NCBI RefSeq assembly: GCF_004365175.1
Contig: NZ_SOCE01000002.1
Span: 620,001 to 684,000, forward strand
Direction: 5' to 3'
Source: Kribbella voronezhensis
GTDB lineage: Bacteria; Actinomycetota; Actinomycetes; Propionibacteriales; Kribbellaceae
Length of the DNA: 64,000 nt
In this document: positions 50,866 to 59,519 of the stretch, piece after piece
Layout: the number at the start of each line of letters is the position of its first letter
Position numbering within the stretch: the first letter of the stretch is position 1
Notes under the pieces: generated by a model
The model's database searches: none
Told to the model about the DNA's origin: nothing
What the model saw: only the letters and a program-made list of their open reading frames with translations
Translations under genes and position numbers: made by a program

Positions 50866-53574
50866 TCAGGACACGGCAGTACGGAGCTGTCGGCGAGAGG
50901 TGATGCCGAGCTTTGCGAATGTCTTGCGGAGGTGCCACTCGACCGTGCGCGGGCTGATGAACAGCTGCGCGGCGATCTCCGGGTTGGTCAGGCCGTCGCG
51001 CGCCAGTCCGGCGATCTGCGCCTCTTGGGCGGTGAGGTCGCTGCTGGTTTCTGGTGAGCGCTTGCGGACGGTCTCGCCGGTGGCGAGCAACTCATGCCTG
51101 GCGCGTTCGGCGAAGGCTTCGAGTCCGCTGGTGGTGAACAGGTCGTGGGCCGACCGGAGCTGCTCCCGAGCATCGACCCGGCGGCCTTCGCGACGCAGCC
51201 ATTCGCCGTACAGGAGCTGTGTTCTGGCTACCTCGACGCGGAGGCTGGTGCGGCTCAGGTGCTCGATCGATCGGCGGTAGGCTTCCTCGTCAGCGCTGAG
51301 CAAGGCGCGGACCCTGGCCTCGATGCCGAGTCCCCAGTCGGTCGGCGTGGCAGTGACGCGTTCGGTCAGCCAGGCGAGCGTGGACTCGACGAGTTTGGTG
51401 TCGCCGGTTCGGGAGGCCGCTTCGGCCAGCTCGCCGACCACCAGTACGCCGTACCCGAGGACGTCCTGGTCGAAGACGCGGAGCGCGGCGTCCCGGGCGT
51501 CGTCGTACCGGCCGAGTCCGTTGCAGAGCACCGACTTCGCAAAGAACGCGAAGTCGACCATGCGGCCCTGCTCGCGCTCGGTCGCCGCCGCGATCGTTGC
51601 CTCGATCAGGTCGGTCGCGGGCTTCTCGGCGCCACGGAAGGCGGCCAGCAGGAGGCCGCCGAATGCGACCTCGGGCTGGCCTGTCGCCACCGCGATCTGG
51701 CGGCCTTCCTCGACCCAGCGGGCGACGGCGGCGAGGTCGCCGGTCAGGCAGTCGAGGTTGGCGCGAAAGTTGAGTGCGAACTGCAGTTGGACGAGCGCGC
51801 CCGTCTCCCGGGCCATCTGCTCCTGCCGGCTGGAGAGCTCCTGAGCGGCGGCGAGATCCCAGACCTCCAGTGCGATGATTCCGGCGGCGCGATTCCCGGC
51901 CAGCCAGAGCCAGCTGCGGAGATCGTCGGCGCGGACGATGGCATCGCGTGCCTCGTCCAGAGCCTTGGTGAGGTCCGGCGCGGCAGCCGCGTAGCCACGC
52001 AGCACCCGCTTCGCGAAGGCCTGCAGCAGCAGGTCGGCCGCAGTAGCCGGCTCGGCCGGGGCAGGGGCGGCCTTCGCAGCCTGAGCCAGTACGCCGGGAG
52101 CGTCCGGCCCGCTGGCCCAGATCGCCGCCGACATGGCTTCCAGATGGGCCATCCGGGCCCTGGTGGCGTCGAGCGGTTCGAGCCCTCGGGCGGCCTCGAG
52201 AAGCAAGCCGGCGGCCTCGCGAGCGTGGCCCAGGTCGAAGGCGATCTGTCCGCGCAATTGCTCGGTCTCGGCTGCCCGCAGCGCGTCGGGAGGTCCGGCG
52301 GCCACGCTGGCGAGCAGGGCCAGCGCGGCGTCAAGCGCGCCCGACCCGCGTTTCGCCGCCGCCGCTGCCAGCGCGCGATCGGCTCTGCGACCAGGCGACG
52401 GACTCAGCTCCGCGGCGCGCTCCAGGAACGCGGCCGCCGCATAGAAGCCACCACGCGCCTGCGCTCGCTGCGCGGAGCGTTCCAACTCGGCGGCAACCTC
52501 CTCGTCGGGCCGCGACGTCGCCTGCGACCGGTGCCAGGCCCGCCGGTCCGGATCGGTGTCGGCGTCGGTCACCTCGGCCAGTGCCCGATGAGCGGCCTGC
52601 CGCTCCTGCGGCGACGCCATCCGGTACGCCGCCGAGCGCACCAGCGGGTGCCGGAACCGGACCCGCTGGCCGAAGCTGATCAGCCCCGACGCGATCGCGG
52701 CCGTCGCCGGGTCCGCCCCGAGCCCGAGTTGTTCCGCCGCGCGCCAGAGCAGGGTCGCGTCCCCGAGCGGTTCGGCGGCCGCGGTCAGCAGCAACATCCG
52801 GGTGTCGGCCGGCAGCGGTTCGAGGCGACGGACGAAGCCGTCCTCGATCCGGCCGGCCAGCGAACCCGGTGCCAGGCCCTCGGCCAGCTCGGCCGCACTC
52901 CAGCTCTGCGGCAGTTCCAGCAGGGCGAGCGGATTGCCACGCGTCTCGGCCACGATCCGGTCCCGCACGCGCGGGTCGATCGGGCCCGGCAACACCGAGT
53001 CCAGCAAGGCCGCGGCGTCGGCCTCGCCGAGACCGCTCAGTTCCAGCTCGGCCAGCCCGGTCAGTTCGTGCTCGACACCGTCGCGGACCGCGAAGATCAT
53101 CACCACCGACTCCGCCACCAGCCGGCGAGCGACGAAGGCGAGGATCCGTGCCGACATCAGGTCCAGCCACTGGGCGTCGTCGATCACGCACAGCACCGGC
53201 TGCCGGCCGGCGGCGTCGGAGAGCAGGTTCAGGACGGCGAGGCCGATCAGGAACCGGTCCGGCGGCGGCCCGGTCAGCAGGCCGAACGCCGTCCCGAGGG
53301 CGTCGTGCTGAGGCGGCGGAAGCCGGTCGATCGCAGCCAGGAACGGCTGGCAGAGCTGATGGAGCCCGGAGTAGGCGAGTTCCATCTCGGACTCGATCCC
53401 GACCGCCCTGGCGATCCGGCAGGTCTCGCTCCGGGCCACCAACGAGTCGAGCAGGGCCGACTTGCCGACCCCGGCCTCGCCACGCAGTACCAGCGCCTCG
53501 CTGCGGCCGGACCGGGCCGCGCTGACCAATCCGTCCAGGAGGGCGAGTTCCCGCTGCCGGCCGCGTAGCCCCAT
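50866..53574 (-). CDS. Large LuxR-family (LAL) ATP-binding regulator
   Basis: A 902-residue STAND-type regulator. An N-terminal AAA domain has Walker A RGEAGVGKSALL (~31-42) and Walker B VLCVIDDAQWLD (~140). A long helical repeat region (~300-830) follows, and a C-terminal LuxR/GerE helix-turn-helix (LTAQEAQIAGLARDGLTNPE, then RTVEWHLRKTFAKLGI). Such LALs are often activators of pathway genes. The start is not certain: ATG 53574 is the first good homology start, GTG 53580/53583 are close alternatives, and the open frame extends to 53700 without sense. Divergent from a membrane protein gene. Confidence 0.9.
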   Translation of the reverse strand: MGLRGRQRELALLDGLVSAARSGRSEALVLRGEAGVGKSALLDSLVARSETCRIARAVGIESEMELAYSGLHQLCQPFLAAIDRLPPPQHDALGTAFGLLTGPPPDRFLIGLAVLNLLSDAAGRQPVLCVIDDAQWLDLMSARILAFVARRLVAESVVMIFAVRDGVEHELTGLAELELSGLGEADAAALLDSVLPGPIDPRVRDRIVAETRGNPLALLELPQSWSAAELAEGLAPGSLAGRIEDGFVRRLEPLPADTRMLLLTAAAEPLGDATLLWRAAEQLGLGADPATAAIASGLISFGQRVRFRHPLVRSAAYRMASPQERQAAHRALAEVTDADTDPDRRAWHRSQATSRPDEEVAAELERSAQRAQARGGFYAAAAFLERAAELSPSPGRRADRALAAAAAKRGSGALDAALALLASVAAGPPDALRAAETEQLRGQIAFDLGHAREAAGLLLEAARGLEPLDATRARMAHLEAMSAAIWASGPDAPGVLAQAAKAAPAPAEPATAADLLLQAFAKRVLRGYAAAAPDLTKALDEARDAIVRADDLRSWLWLAGNRAAGIIALEVWDLAAAQELSSRQEQMARETGALVQLQFALNFRANLDCLTGDLAAVARWVEEGRQIAVATGQPEVAFGGLLLAAFRGAEKPATDLIEATIAAATEREQGRMVDFAFFAKSVLCNGLGRYDDARDAALRVFDQDVLGYGVLVVGELAEAASRTGDTKLVESTLAWLTERVTATPTDWGLGIEARVRALLSADEEAYRRSIEHLSRTSLRVEVARTQLLYGEWLRREGRRVDAREQLRSAHDLFTTSGLEAFAERARHELLATGETVRKRSPETSSDLTAQEAQIAGLARDGLTNPEIAAQLFISPRTVEWHLRKTFAKLGITSRRQLRTAVS

Positions 53575-53657
53575 GTCCACCACCGCGACAGGCTCGCATC
53601 CGGCCCGCCCGCGACGCAACGCGGCCCCGTCGCCCCGGTTCGGGCGCCGGGTTGTGC

Positions 53658-53663
53658 CAGGGT
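53658..53663 (+). promoter_or_regulatory. Leaderless -10 box
   Basis: CAGGGT seven bases before ATG 53671. Confidence 0.5.
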
Positions 53664-53670
53664 GGCTGGC

Positions 53671-54369
53671 ATGGCCGAGGAGCGAGCAGGACAGACGCAC
53701 CCGGGGGAGCCCCGGCTGCCGGCTGCGGCGGGGATGATGGTGGCGATCGGCCTGTACGCCGTCCTGCCGCGCTCGTTCCAGATCGGCCCCCGCTACGTGA
53801 TCCCGGCCCTGGAGTTGTTGCTGTTCATCCCGCTGCTACTGGCCAACCCGCGTCGGATGAGCCGGCAGAACCGGTTGCTGCGGAGGCTGTCGATCGGGCT
53901 GGTGCTGCTGATCGCGTTGTCCAACACGACCGCGCTCGTGCTGTTGATCCACTCGCTGGTCGCCGGGGACGCGGTGGCTGGTGGGCAACTGCTGGCGGCC
54001 GCGGCGCAGGTGTGGCTGACGAACGTCCTGGTGTTCGCGCTGGCGTACTGGGAGCTGGACCGCGGCGGTCCGGTGACGCGGGTCCGGATGGCCCGCCCGG
54101 GGCTGCCCGCGGCCGACTTCCGGTTCCCGCAGGACGAGGACCACGACGCGATCAGCGAGGTCGCGATGCGGTCGTCGGCCAAGTCGGGCTGGGCGCCCGG
54201 GTTCATCGACTACCTGTACATCTCGGTCACCAACTCGTCGGCCTTCAGCCCGACGGACACCATGCCGCTGACCGTTCGGGCCAAGCTGCTGATGGCGGTC
54301 GAGTCGGTGTCGGCGCTGATGCTCTCGGTGCTGGTGGTGTCGTTCGCCGTCGGGGCGCTGCAGAGATAG
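53671..54369 (+). CDS. Membrane protein of unknown function (DUF1345-like)
   Basis: A 232-residue membrane protein with about five hydrophobic segments (MMVAIGLYAVLP, PALELLLFIPLLLANP, LSIGLVLLIALSNTTALVLL, VWLTNVLVFALAYWEL, and the C-terminal LMLSVLVVSFAVGAL). A cytosolic loop at ~140-190 carries the conserved DYLYISVTNSSAFSPTDTMPL typical of a widespread family; the WELDRGGP segment precedes it. ATG 53671 chosen from the -10 spacing; GTG 53662 lies within it. Confidence 0.78.
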   Translation: MAEERAGQTHPGEPRLPAAAGMMVAIGLYAVLPRSFQIGPRYVIPALELLLFIPLLLANPRRMSRQNRLLRRLSIGLVLLIALSNTTALVLLIHSLVAGDAVAGGQLLAAAAQVWLTNVLVFALAYWELDRGGPVTRVRMARPGLPAADFRFPQDEDHDAISEVAMRSSAKSGWAPGFIDYLYISVTNSSAFSPTDTMPLTVRAKLLMAVESVSALMLSVLVVSFAVGALQR

Positions 54370-54382
54370 CGGCCGGCTTCCG

Positions 54383-54422
54383 AGCGGCCCTGGTTTCCCA
54401 GCGGCCCTAGTTTCCCAGCGGC
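54383..54422. repeat. 17-bp tandem duplication at the end of a small gene
   Basis: AGCGGCCCTGGTTTCCC (54383-54399) is repeated with one difference at 54400-54416, plus a 6-base third start. The second copy carries the stop codon of the minus-strand CxxC gene, and the 17-bp unit is not a codon multiple. Confidence 0.7.
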
Positions 54423-54640
54423 ATGGGGCATTCGGGTTCGGTGGCGACGTCGTCGAGGTCGTAGGCGACCAAGGGGCAGCGCACGCAGTACAACAGCCCG
54501 TCGTCGAGGTTGCTGACGAGCTCATGACCGTGGGCCACCACCTGCTGGCCGGTCGAGTCGGCCGATGAATCGGTCACGGTCCTCATTTCCCCAGAGAGGC
54601 TGCGCAGTGCCTCCCTGGTTCCCCGTGCGTAGATTTCCAC
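54407..54640 (-). CDS. Small CxxC protein downstream of the diiron oxygenase-like gene
   Basis: A 77-residue acidic protein. Cysteines in LLYCVRCPLV (CxxC) and a third Cys in EPECPMP suggest a small zinc or iron-sulfur site. GTG 54640 has GGAG eight bases upstream; an internal ATG (54586) has a weak site. It lies 60 bases after the haem-oxygenase-like gene on the same strand, so the two are probably one unit together with functional ties to the divergent CDGSH gene. Not recognised. Confidence 0.62.
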   Translation of the reverse strand: MEIYARGTREALRSLSGEMRTVTDSSADSTGQQVVAHGHELVSNLDDGLLYCVRCPLVAYDLDDVATEPECPMPLGN

Positions 54641-54700
54641 GCTGACAGCTCCATCACACCGTAGTACGGACCCACACCTGGCTCAGCAGGCGGCATCGGC

Positions 54701-55675
54701 TCAGCTTGCTGCTTGTTCGTCGGGAATGGCGTGCCAGGTCGTGAGCAGGTGGGTGGCGAAGAGGTTGTCGATGCCGAGTGAGCAGGCGGCACCGAAGAGG
54801 ACGTCGGGGGCCGCTTCGGGATGATCGGCGACGTAGGAGTCGCACAGGTCGTGCGCCGCGATCTGCTCGTGGACGGCGTCCGCCTCGACGTGCTCGGTGA
54901 AGTAGCGCGCCTGGTCCGCGGTGGCGCCGAGCCGGGCGGCTCCGGCGGCGTACCGGCGGTTCGGCAGGGTCGAGGTCATCTCGAGCGCCGCCAGGTGGCC
55001 GACCAGCGCACCGATCCACCGGCGGTGGAAGGCGAACAGCGACATCACGTTGGACAGCGCCAGCGTCACGGCCGGTACGTCGGGAACGTAGTACCCGTAG
55101 CTGTCGTCGAGCCCCAGCCAGCGCATCGTCGTACGGAACAACTCGGCGTGCATCCGCTCGGGACGGCCGCCGCCGTACTCGTCGGCCTGGATCTCCACCA
55201 GCGCGGCCTTCGCGGCGCCGTCGAGGCGGGGGATGCCGAAGCTGTGCGGGTCGGCTTCCTTCAACTGGTAGACCGACCGGTTGGCGACGAACTCGGCGAA
55301 CTGCCCCAGGTCGGCGTGCCGATGCAGGTACGCCGCCAGCGACGGGCCGTCGTCGGCGTCGACCATCCGGCGGAGCTGCGCCGACACCGGCTCAGTCGTT
55401 GCCTTCGGCCACCAGGCGTCCCGGAGCCAGTCCGACCAGGGCTCCTCGAGCCTGGTCCGGAAGGCCAGGATGTCCGGGTCCCACTCGGCCTCGGCGGGCA
55501 CGCCGTCGAAGCCGCGGTAACTGAGTTCGTAGCAGCACCACAGCGTCAGCTGGAAGTCTTCGTCGGCCCATCGGGCCGCGCGGTCGCCGTCGACCGGCGG
55601 AATGGGATCCGAGTGGCCTTCCAGGCGGCTGATCAGCCAGCCGCTCAGTGGCCCCCGTGCAGGCGGTACTCGCAT
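54701..55675 (-). CDS. Iron-containing redox enzyme, haem-oxygenase-like diiron fold
   Basis: A 324-residue HO-like protein. Ligand-type motifs are visible in two helices: VEIQADEYGGGRPERMHAEL (Glu, Asp and His) and FTEHVEADAVHEQIAAHDL (Glu, His, Asp and His), the pattern of HDO diiron oxidases/oxygenases such as UndA/SznF-type. The chemistry (N-oxygenation, C-C cleavage, or other) cannot be deduced. ATG 55675 has GGAGGG five bases upstream; the longer frame upstream is antisense to the CDGSH gene. Divergent from a CDGSH gene across 73 bp and followed by a CxxC protein gene. Confidence 0.85.
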   Translation of the reverse strand: MRVPPARGPLSGWLISRLEGHSDPIPPVDGDRAARWADEDFQLTLWCCYELSYRGFDGVPAEAEWDPDILAFRTRLEEPWSDWLRDAWWPKATTEPVSAQLRRMVDADDGPSLAAYLHRHADLGQFAEFVANRSVYQLKEADPHSFGIPRLDGAAKAALVEIQADEYGGGRPERMHAELFRTTMRWLGLDDSYGYYVPDVPAVTLALSNVMSLFAFHRRWIGALVGHLAALEMTSTLPNRRYAAGAARLGATADQARYFTEHVEADAVHEQIAAHDLCDSYVADHPEAAPDVLFGAACSLGIDNLFATHLLTTWHAIPDEQAAS

Positions 55676-55748
55676 CGTCACCCTCCTCGTTCGAGCGGCC
55701 GGTACCCGGCCCGAAACCGGGATGCATAAGTTTGGGCACCTACTGGTC

Positions 55749-55958
55749 ATGGACGACAAACACAGCGAGGGCGCGGTGATCCGGGCGTACGCCGACGGGC
55801 CGCTGCTGGTGCGCGGCGACTTCGAACTGCGCGACGAGGCGGGCGAGCTGATCGATCCGGGCCGCGCCACGATCGCGTTGTGCCGGTGCGGGCGCTCGGC
55901 CAGCAAGCCGCTGTGCGACGGGACACACTCCCTGCTCAAGAAGCGCCGCGAGCCCTGA
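55749..55958 (+). CDS. CDGSH iron-sulfur (mitoNEET-type) protein
   Basis: A 69-residue protein whose C-terminal half holds the CDGSH signature CRCGRSASKPLCDGTH (three Cys and one His that bind a redox-active [2Fe-2S] cluster). Start uncertain: ATG 55749 gives the usual compact protein, ATG 55722 adds nine residues. Divergent from the HO-like diiron enzyme, an arrangement that recurs in actinobacteria and suggests electron or cluster supply (inference). Confidence 0.9.
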   Translation: MDDKHSEGAVIRAYADGPLLVRGDFELRDEAGELIDPGRATIALCRCGRSASKPLCDGTHSLLKKRREP

Positions 55959-56168
55959 CTACGGCCGCTCGCCCTGCCGGCGGTAGGCGCCGGCGACCAC
56001 CAGGATCGAGCCGAAGGCCAGCAGCGCGATGGCCAGACCGACCGGTCCGTCACCGGTGGCGCTGAGGATCAGCCCGGCCACGGTCATCGCGAAGCCGAGA
56101 GCGGTGAACAGCAGCGATCTCCACACCTGACTCGAGATCCTGCCGGTACGTCGTGGCGGTTCTCCCAT
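55959..56168 (-). CDS. Small two-helix membrane protein
   Basis: A 69-residue protein with a basic N-terminus (PPRRTGR) and two hydrophobic helices (LLFTALGFAMTVAGLILSA and GLAIALLAFGSILVVAGAY) ending in basic residues. Its stop (TAG) directly abuts the stop of the convergent CDGSH gene. ATG start. Function unknown. Confidence 0.75.
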   Translation of the reverse strand: MGEPPRRTGRISSQVWRSLLFTALGFAMTVAGLILSATGDGPVGLAIALLAFGSILVVAGAYRRQGERP

Positions 56169-56353
56169 GACTGTCCAGTACCCGCCGCGGCGCCCATCGA
56201 CCCGGCCCGGCCCGGCCTGTTCATGCCGAAATCCCGGCCGAAATCTCCGCCCGGATTCGTGTGATTACGCGGCGGGTGAACGGGGTACCGGGCTCCTACT
56301 CGTCGGGCAGTGTGCGGGTAATCGTTGCATGTGTGAGGGAAGGGCCGGGGGAT

Positions 56354-56692
56354 ATGACCATCGTCGATGGTGAGACCTACGACCAAGCTGCGACGGCGAC
56401 GCCTGCCGTACGGCTCGAGGTGGATGCCGAGACCGCGCGGGTCGTGGTCGAGGGCGTGCTGACCGAAGCTGTCGCGGCGGCCGCTCGGGAGTTGCTGCTC
56501 GACGCCTGCGAACTGAGGACGGCGGCCGTGGTCCTGGATCTGAGGGCGATCCTGGATCCGGCCGACCTCGATGTCCTGCCGCACCTGGTAGATGTGGCGC
56601 AGCGGCGGTGCTGGGCCGCCCGCCGCCGGTTCGACCTGGCCGTTGCCGACCCCGACGTCCGCGAAGCCCTTGCCGCCGCCGGACTCTGGTAG
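56354..56692 (+). CDS. STAS-like small protein
   Basis: A 112-residue protein resembling a STAS/anti-anti-sigma fold (alternating strands and helices; RVVVEGVLTEAVAAAARELL and AAVVLDLRAILDPADLDVLP). The usual phosphorylatable Ser is not evident, so it may be structural or a divergent regulator. ATG 56354 is chosen though its ribosome site (GGGGGA) is very close; the longer frame from 56261 lacks sense. First of three closely spaced plus-strand genes. Confidence 0.55.
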   Translation: MTIVDGETYDQAATATPAVRLEVDAETARVVVEGVLTEAVAAAARELLLDACELRTAAVVLDLRAILDPADLDVLPHLVDVAQRRCWAARRRFDLAVADPDVREALAAAGLW

Positions 56693-56716
56693 TTCCGACC
56701 TGGAGAGGACGCTGTG

Positions 56717-56854
56717 ATGACCGACCACCCCGGTGAAGAGCCGTTGATCGACGACCTCGTCGACGAGACCCGGCTGCCCGAGCAGACCCCCGAGGTCGGC
56801 TCACCTCCCGACCACCAGCCCGACCCGTTGGACCCCGAGCTCTCGGACCACTGA
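56717..56854 (+). CDS. 45-residue acidic protein
   Basis: A small gene, 45 residues (begins MTDHPGEEPLIDDLVDETRL), strongly acidic and Pro-rich. GAGAGGA ten bases upstream of ATG 56717 and its position 24 bases after the STAS-like gene and three before the next start support expression as part of an operon. No family recognised. Confidence 0.55.
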   Translation: MTDHPGEEPLIDDLVDETRLPEQTPEVGSPPDHQPDPLDPELSDH

Positions 56855-56857
56855 CCG

Positions 56858-57676
56858 GTGGACCACCAACTCCGGGTGATGACCTGGAACATCTGGTGGC
56901 GCTTCGGTCCGCGCTGGCGTGAGCGGCAACCCGGCATCCTGGAGACCGTCCGCCGCTTCACCCCGGACGTGATCGCGCTCCAGGAGGTGTGGGGCACCGA
57001 CGCCGGAACGCAGGCCGACGAACTGGCCGACGCTCTCGGTCTGCACGCGGTCTTCGCCGCGCCCTCGTATCCGACTGCCCCGGAGTCACCCGAGAATCCG
57101 GATCAGGAAGGCGTCGAACTCGGGGTGGCTCTGCTCAGCCGCTGGCCGATCACGCAGTACGAAGCCATCCCGATGCCGTCCCGGCACCGTGCCTGGGATC
57201 CCGTCGTACTCAAGGCCACCATCGATCATCCGGCTGGGCCGCTGCCCGTTCTGGCGGCCTGCCTCGAGCACGCCACCACGTACAGCGACGACCGGTTGGC
57301 GCAGGCCGCGCTGCTGGCGGACCTGGCGACCGATCCCTCGACCGACGGGCCGTGTCCTTCGCTCGCGATGGGCGACCTGAACGCGGCCGCCGACAGCGCC
57401 GTACTGCGACCGCTCCGCGAGGTACTGATCGATGCCTGGATCGCCGGTGGGGGAGCCGAAGACGCGGTGACGTTGCCGTCGAGTCATCCGAGTGCTCCGC
57501 TCGAGGCCGGACCGGAACTCGTCGACCAGCGGATCGACCACATCTTCTACCGGCCGGGTCACGAGGACCAGTTGGTCAACGTCGAGTCGGCGATGATCGC
57601 CGGCGACGCGGTCGACGGTGTGTTCCCGTCCGACCACCGCGCGGTCGTCTGCGACCTGCGCTGGCACGACCGCTGA
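56858..57676 (+). CDS. Endonuclease/exonuclease/phosphatase family protein
   Basis: Cytosolic EEP-fold protein, 272 residues, no signal peptide. Catalytic motifs in order: VMTWNIW (~7-13), the metal-binding Glu in IALQEVW (~40-46), GDLNAA (~168-173), and the terminal SDHRAVV (~257-263), all intact. Such folds hydrolyse phosphodiesters; substrate unknown (nucleic acid, inositol lipid or sphingomyelin are possibilities). GTG 56858 follows the previous stop by three bases, so translation is probably coupled. Confidence 0.88.
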   Translation: MDHQLRVMTWNIWWRFGPRWRERQPGILETVRRFTPDVIALQEVWGTDAGTQADELADALGLHAVFAAPSYPTAPESPENPDQEGVELGVALLSRWPITQYEAIPMPSRHRAWDPVVLKATIDHPAGPLPVLAACLEHATTYSDDRLAQAALLADLATDPSTDGPCPSLAMGDLNAAADSAVLRPLREVLIDAWIAGGGAEDAVTLPSSHPSAPLEAGPELVDQRIDHIFYRPGHEDQLVNVESAMIAGDAVDGVFPSDHRAVVCDLRWHDR

Positions 57677-57722
57677 TCTGCTGTGCTGAGCGACCCCCGG
57701 AATGAACCACGCCCTCTCTCGT

Positions 57723-57752
57723 GTTGACATGTCAACCAGGACTTGCACAATG
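57723..57752 (+). promoter_or_regulatory. Palindromic operator over a -35 box
   Basis: GTTGACATGTCAAC is a perfect 14-bp palindrome (57723-57736) that contains a TTGACA -35 hexamer (57724-57729); ACAATG lies 17 bases on as a weak -10. A repressor on the palindrome would block the LLM gene promoter. Confidence 0.6.
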
Positions 57753-57781
57753 GACCTGCCTACGAGAGGGAAGGACGCCTG

Positions 57782-58810
57782 ATGAGCGACCTGTTGTTCG
57801 GCCTCGACACCTTCGGGGACATCCCGGAGGACGACGAAGGCCGGCTGGTATCCGCCGCGGCCGCGATCCGCCAGGTGATCGACGAGGCGGTGCTGGCCGA
57901 CGAGCTCGGCGTCGACGCGATCGCGCTCGGCGAGCACCACCGGCCGGAGTACTCGATCTCCACTCCGGAGACGGTGCTCGCCGCGATCGGGGCCCGCACG
58001 TCGCGGATCAAGCTCGGCTCGGGCGTGACGGTGCTGAGCTCCGACGATCCGGTCCGGGTGTTCCAGCGGTTCTCGACCGTCGACGCAATCTCGAACGGCC
58101 GGGCGGAGGTCATCCTCGGCCGCGGTTCGTTCACGGAGTCGTTCCCGTTGTTCGGCTACGACCTGCAGGACTACGAGGTGCTGTTCGAGGAGAAGCTGCA
58201 GCTGTTCGCGCGGTTGCTCGAGGAGAAGCCGGTCACCTGGAGCGGCACCACCCGGGCCGCGCTGGAGAACGTGGAGGTCTATCCCAAGACCGAGTCCGGC
58301 CGGTTGACGACCTGGGTCGGCGTCGGCGGAACACCACAGTCGGTCGTGCGGACGGCGTACTACGGCCTGCCGCTGATGCTCGCGATCATCGGTGGCTCGC
58401 CCGAGCGCTTCTCGTCGTACGTCGATCTGTACCGGCGGGCGGCCGAGCAGTTCGGCACCGTCGCGCATCCGGTCGGGATGCACTCGCCGGGGTTCGTCGC
58501 CGACACCGACGAGGAGGCGAAGGAGATCTTCTGGCCGCGGTACAAGGTGATGCGGGACCGGATCGGGGCGTTGCGCGGCTGGCCGCCGGTGAAGCGGTCG
58601 GAGTTCGACGCCGAGGTCGCTCACGGTTCGCTGTACGTCGGATCGCCGGACACCGTGGCGCACCGGATCGCCGACGCGGCGAAGAAGCTCGACGTCGGCC
58701 GGTTCGACCTGATCTACAGCGCCGGGTCCGTGCCGGTCAGCGCCCGGCTGCGGGCGGTCGAGCTGTACGGCGCGAAGGTGATCCCGATGGTTCGCGAGCT
58801 GCTCGCATGA
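57782..58810 (+). CDS. LLM-class flavin/F420-dependent oxidoreductase
   Basis: Luciferase-like TIM-barrel oxidoreductase, 342 residues (MSDLLFGLDTFGD start). Family landmarks: ALGEHHRPEYSISTPE and the PVRVFQRFSTVDAISNGRAE segment, plus a C-terminal region with GTVAHPVGMHSPGFV. FMN or coenzyme F420 as cofactor cannot be decided. ATG 57782 has GGAAGGA six bases upstream. It overlaps the next gene by ATGA (58807-58810), so the two are translated together under the palindrome-controlled promoter. Confidence 0.9.
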   Translation: MSDLLFGLDTFGDIPEDDEGRLVSAAAAIRQVIDEAVLADELGVDAIALGEHHRPEYSISTPETVLAAIGARTSRIKLGSGVTVLSSDDPVRVFQRFSTVDAISNGRAEVILGRGSFTESFPLFGYDLQDYEVLFEEKLQLFARLLEEKPVTWSGTTRAALENVEVYPKTESGRLTTWVGVGGTPQSVVRTAYYGLPLMLAIIGGSPERFSSYVDLYRRAAEQFGTVAHPVGMHSPGFVADTDEEAKEIFWPRYKVMRDRIGALRGWPPVKRSEFDAEVAHGSLYVGSPDTVAHRIADAAKKLDVGRFDLIYSAGSVPVSARLRAVELYGAKVIPMVRELLA

Positions 58811-59517
58811 AGCCCACGATCGCCATTCTCGGCGCGGGCAAGGTCGGCACGGTGCTCGCCCGGCTTGCGGTGGCTGCCGGCTACCACGTCCTGATCGCAG
58901 GTTCGGGTGAGGTGTCGAAGATCGCGCTGATCGTCGAGATCGTGACGCCCGGGGCCGAGGCGACGACGGCCGCCGATGCCGCCACCCGTGCCGACGTGGT
59001 GATCCTCGCGCTGCCGCTCGGCAAGTACCGGACCGTTCCCGCCGAGGCGCTGGCCGGCAAGCTGGTCGTCGACGCGATGAACTACTGGTGGGAGATCGAC
59101 GGCCACCGCGATGATCTGACCGATCCGCGGACGTCGTCCAGCGAGATCGTCCAGGAGTTCCTGCGGGGAGCGCGCGTGGTGAAGGCGTTCAACCACCTGG
59201 GCTACCACGACCTCGAGGACGGTGCCCGGCCGGCCGGAGCCCCGGATCGCAAGGCGATCGCGGTGGCGGGAGAGCCCGGTGATGTCGAGGTGGTCGCGGG
59301 GATCGTCGACGCGCTCGGGTTCGACCCGGTGCCGGCCGGTCCCTTGGCCGAGGGCGTGCGCTTCGGCCCCGACACCGAACTGTTCGGCGCGAACGTCGAT
59401 GCCACGGAGGTCCGCGCGATGCTCGACCGCTTCCCGCAGACCTCACGCGGCCGGCTGGTTGCCCAAGCCCGTCACGAAACCGCGGACGGCTCGGCCGAGG
59501 ACGAGGCCGCCGCCTAG
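58807..59517 (+). CDS. NAD(P)/F420-dependent oxidoreductase, F420-NADP reductase-like
   Basis: A 236-residue Rossmann protein beginning TIAILGAGKVGTVLARLAV (GxGxxG NADP site) with ADVVILALPLGKY and VVDAMNYWWEID as in the NADP oxidoreductase coenzyme F420-dependent family. C-terminal ~30 residues are acidic. Coupled to the LLM oxidoreductase gene by four-base overlap, so a reductase/oxidase pair using reduced F420 or NADPH is plausible (inference). The stop is followed at once by a tandem-repeat block. Confidence 0.87.
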   Translation: MKPTIAILGAGKVGTVLARLAVAAGYHVLIAGSGEVSKIALIVEIVTPGAEATTAADAATRADVVILALPLGKYRTVPAEALAGKLVVDAMNYWWEIDGHRDDLTDPRTSSSEIVQEFLRGARVVKAFNHLGYHDLEDGARPAGAPDRKAIAVAGEPGDVEVVAGIVDALGFDPVPAGPLAEGVRFGPDTELFGANVDATEVRAMLDRFPQTSRGRLVAQARHETADGSAEDEAAA

Positions 59518-59519
59518 AT

